Positions 61,468 to 64,000 of a stretch of DNA of 64,000 bases are shown one piece after another. The notes under the pieces were generated by a model. That model was not told the origin of the DNA. It did not search any database and was given only the letters and a program-made list of their open reading frames with translations. The stretch covers positions 62,001 to 126,000 of the forward strand of contig CAJUFQ010000001.1 of the NCBI GenBank assembly GCA_910585625.1, in the 5' to 3' direction. This DNA comes from an uncultured Lachnospiraceae bacterium. Its GTDB lineage: Bacteria; Bacillota; Clostridia; Lachnospirales; Lachnospiraceae. Every line of letters begins with the position of its first letter. Position 1 is the stretch's first letter. Both the position numbers and the translations under genes were made by a program.

Positions 61468-62306
61468 TGGGTGTGAGGAAGGCAAAATACGGATGGGCAT
61501 GGAGTCTGTTTTTTACCCTGCTCTCAGTGGCATGGGTGTTCCCTATTGTCTTAGTGGTCGTAAATTCGTTCAAAAAGAAAGTATATATCAGCCGCAAGCC
61601 ATTCGAACTCCCTTTCGGGAAAATGTTCGTGGAGTTTGAGAATTACGTGCGGGGAATAGAAAAAATTAAGTTTTTTGACGCTCTCAGAAATTCCTTGTTC
61701 ATTACGGTATGTTCCGTCGCAGTGATTATATTGTGTACCTCTATGTGCGCTTGGTACATTTCTAGGGTGAAATCCGTATTTTGCACAGGTATGTATTATC
61801 TATGCCTCTTTTCCATGATCGTCCCTTTCCAGATGGTCATGTTTACGCTGTCAAAATTGGCAAATATGTTGCATTTATATAGTCCTATTGGTATTATATT
61901 AGTATATCTGGGATTTGGCGCCGGGCTGTCGGTATTCATGTTCTGCGGGTTCGTGCGCAGCATTCCTCTGGAAATTGAGGAAGCCGCCATGATTGACGGA
62001 TGCACACCAATCCAGACATTTTTTCAGGTCGTATTTCCAATCTTAAAGCCAACTTGCATTACAGTGGCAATCCTGCAGGCAATGTGGATATGGAATGATT
62101 ATCTCCTTCCATATCTGGTGCTGGACATCAAACGCTGGAAAACGATTCCCATTGCAATCCAGTACTTAAAGGGTGGTTACGGTTCCGTGGATATGGGGGC
62201 CATGATGGCAATGCTGGTACTAGCGATTATCCCGATTATTAATTTTTACAGTTTCTGCCAAAAATACATCATTGAAGGCGTTGTGGCAGGAGCGGTCAAA
62301 GGTTAA
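61467..62306 (+). CDS. Sugar ABC transporter permease (MalG type)
   Basis: A 279-residue partner permease. It shows the MalG-like start with AWVFPIVLVVVNSFKKK, six helices and the EAA loop EIEEAAMIDGCTPIQTFFQ near residue 170, then MWIWNDYLLPYLVL. AGGAGG lies 10 bases before its ATG, inside the end of the previous gene. It completes the membrane pore of the sugar transporter. Confidence 0.93.
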   Translation: MGVRKAKYGWAWSLFFTLLSVAWVFPIVLVVVNSFKKKVYISRKPFELPFGKMFVEFENYVRGIEKIKFFDALRNSLFITVCSVAVIILCTSMCAWYISRVKSVFCTGMYYLCLFSMIVPFQMVMFTLSKLANMLHLYSPIGIILVYLGFGAGLSVFMFCGFVRSIPLEIEEAAMIDGCTPIQTFFQVVFPILKPTCITVAILQAMWIWNDYLLPYLVLDIKRWKTIPIAIQYLKGGYGSVDMGAMMAMLVLAIIPIINFYSFCQKYIIEGVVAGAVKG

Positions 62307-62354
62307 GCAATTACAATATAGAAACAATAAATAGCAACAGGAGGTATACGCATC

Positions 62355-64000
62355 ATGCGGAGCAGCGGAATTTTAATGCACATTTCTTCCCTTCCTTCTC
62401 CCTATGGCATTGGAACCATGGGGAAGGAGGCAAGGAAGTTCGTAGATTTTCTTGTAAAAGCAGGACAGAGTTACTGGCAAGTATTGCCAATCTGCCCGAC
62501 AAGTTATGGGGATTCTCCCTACCAGTCGTTTTCCAGCTTTGCCGGAAATCCATATTTTATTGATTTGGAGACCCTCTGTGAGGAGGGGCTTTTAACTGCA
62601 AAGGAATGCAGGGCATATGAGTGGGGCGAGAGCATGACGCAGGTAGATTATGAGACTCTCTATGAAAACCGCTATCCGCTGCTACATAAGGCGTTTGGCC
62701 GGTTTCAGAAGACGCCGCCGCAGGATTTTGAGCTGTTCTGCAATGAGCAGGCCGAATGGCTGGAAGATTATGCGCTTTTTATGGCGTTGAAGGACGAACA
62801 TGACGGGGGATCATGGAGCGAGTGGGAAGAGGGACTCAGGCAGCGGGAGAAAGCTTCCCTGGCCGCAGCCAGGAAGAGGCTGTCAGAAGAGGTCGGGTTC
62901 TGGAAGATGCTTCAGTACCTGTTCTATCGTCAGTGGAATGCATTGAAGAAATACGCGAATGACAATGGCATACGCATGATTGGCGACGTCCCCATCTATG
63001 TGGCGATGGACAGCGCAGATGTGTGGGCAGAGCCTACGCAGTTTTATCTTGATAAGAAGCTGCAGCCGATTGATGTGGCAGGATGCCCGCCGGATGCGTT
63101 TTCAGAGGATGGGCAGCTGTGGGGCAATCCACTGTTTCGTTGGGATGCGATGAAAAGAGACGGTTACCGTTGGTGGATACGGCGGATGGAGAAAATGTCG
63201 AAGCTCTTTGATGTGATTCGCATTGACCATTTCAGAGGGTTTGATTCCTACTATGCGATTCCTTATGGCGCGAAGACAGCCAAGAAGGGAGAGTGGCGTG
63301 AAGGCCCGGGCATAGCTTTGTTCCGTGCGATTGAGGAAAAGCTGGGCAAGCTTGACATCATTGCGGAAGATTTGGGGTTCCTTACAAAATCAGTGCGTAA
63401 ACTGCTTGAGGATTCAGGATATCCAGGCATGAAGCTGCTGCAGTTTGCCTTTGACGCCCGGGAGGATGGTGATTACCTTCCGCACAATTACGGCAGGAAT
63501 TCCATCATTTATGCGGGAACTCATGACAATGACACAATTCTTGGCTGGCTGCAGGATGCGCCTGCGGAATGCGTTGCTTTTGCCAAGGAATACTTGAAAC
63601 TGGATCAGGCCGAGGGATACCATTGGGGCGTGATGCGAGGCGTGTGGTCTTCTGTTGGCGATACGGCAGTCGTCACTATGCAGGATGTCCTGGGCATTGG
63701 CAGCGAGGGCAGGATGAACACACCGTCTACCCTGGGCGGCAACTGGATGTGGCGGATGCGCCCGGACGCCCTGGATGACGCCTTGGCAAGGAAAATACGT
63801 GGACAAGTAGAAGTGTACGGAAGGCTCCCCAAAGAGCCGGAAGAACCAGAAGAGCCGGAATTGCCGGATACGCCCAAAGAGCGTAAGGAGCCTGAATCGT
63901 CAGATAAACGGAAAGGTTTAAAGGAGCCTGGATTATCAGATGGTCGGAAAAATCTAAAGGAGCCAGGATTGTCAGAGAAGCCAGAAGGGGAAGTGGACAG
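62355..64000 (+). CDS. malQ: 4-alpha-glucanotransferase, partial at the window end, with charged tail
   Basis: A GH77 amylomaltase that moves glucan chains between maltodextrins. The frame runs from ATG 62355 (after AGGAGG) to the window end with no stop: 548 residues visible. Motifs: SSLPSPYGIGTMG, PICPTSYGDSPYQSFSSFAGNP, IGDVPIYVAMDSADVW, the nucleophile region IRIDHFRGFD near residue 292, AEDLGFL (acid Glu) near 340 and GTHDNDT near 391. The usual family ends near residue 490 with a VYGRLP-like sequence, as here near 487. After that at least 60 more residues follow, rich in Pro, Glu and Lys, including repeated KEPGLS units. This tail is not normal for MalQ and may be a linker or disordered extension. 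Confidence 0.93.
   Translation, partial: MRSSGILMHISSLPSPYGIGTMGKEARKFVDFLVKAGQSYWQVLPICPTSYGDSPYQSFSSFAGNPYFIDLETLCEEGLLTAKECRAYEWGESMTQVDYETLYENRYPLLHKAFGRFQKTPPQDFELFCNEQAEWLEDYALFMALKDEHDGGSWSEWEEGLRQREKASLAAARKRLSEEVGFWKMLQYLFYRQWNALKKYANDNGIRMIGDVPIYVAMDSADVWAEPTQFYLDKKLQPIDVAGCPPDAFSEDGQLWGNPLFRWDAMKRDGYRWWIRRMEKMSKLFDVIRIDHFRGFDSYYAIPYGAKTAKKGEWREGPGIALFRAIEEKLGKLDIIAEDLGFLTKSVRKLLEDSGYPGMKLLQFAFDAREDGDYLPHNYGRNSIIYAGTHDNDTILGWLQDAPAECVAFAKEYLKLDQAEGYHWGVMRGVWSSVGDTAVVTMQDVLGIGSEGRMNTPSTLGGNWMWRMRPDALDDALARKIRGQVEVYGRLPKEPEEPEEPELPDTPKERKEPESSDKRKGLKEPGLSDGRKNLKEPGLSEKPEGEVD

Overview
The window reads as the chromosome of a spore-forming, gut-type Clostridia, most likely a Lachnospiraceae. 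Pointers are the prkC-rsgA-rpe-thiN gene order, a YlmC/YmxH sporulation protein, very large secreted glycosidases ending in BspA-type leucine-rich repeats, YesM/YesN-type two-component regulation, ECF vitamin uptake and purine-rich Shine-Dalgarno sites on nearly every gene. I see no rRNA, tRNA, CRISPR array or intact mobile element. The species is not identifiable by eye.

Layout. 1-3139: end of a PASTA kinase gene, then rsgA, rpe and thiN. 3178-6523: an FNT-type channel, a DUF4430 lipoprotein coupled to an ECF S component (followed by a fossil of a second S-component 3' end), tcdA and an orphan larE. 6599-8697: a translationally coupled AAA ATPase/RloB pair resembling AbiL-type phage defence. 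8778-10250: a nitroreductase and a short-chain dehydrogenase. 10251-11242: AT-rich debris with a frameshifted RhuM pseudogene. 11243-13793: ychF and a MATE transporter whose ribosome binding site can be masked by its leader.

14113-33595 looks like a hemicellulose locus. Two paralogous giant secreted proteins (1972 and 2619 residues), each with two GH43 domains plus CBM4/9-like, CBM6-like, FIVAR and leucine-rich modules, share a conserved upstream box. A YesM/YesN pair and a membrane-anchored solute-binding protein follow. 33592-37485 (minus) holds a LytTR two-component system and a BIG2-repeat surface protein, with a small plus-strand gene between. xylB and a FucI/AraA-like isomerase (37715-40743) fit pentose catabolism downstream of the GH43 enzymes.

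40837-52058 is mostly housekeeping: a YbjQ protein, a CPBP protease, a polar amino-acid ABC operon whose binding protein appears circularly permuted, dnaE, pfkA, an RNA methyltransferase, a small cysteine-repeat protein with its own good promoter, ahpC and an AhpF-N-like thioredoxin. 52342-58706 is glycerol catabolism (glpP, glpK, glpF, a GlpO-like oxidase, a second flavoprotein, a DUF1667 protein), with terminator-type leaders before glpP and before the oxidase that suit GlpP antitermination. 58759-64000 carries ymxH and a sugar ABC operon ending in malQ, which runs off the window with an unusual charged tail.

The most notable items are the permuted binding protein, the unrecognised cysteine-repeat small protein, the MATE leader with two exclusive pairings, and the paired GH43 megaproteins, one with an apparently disabled N-terminal catalytic domain.
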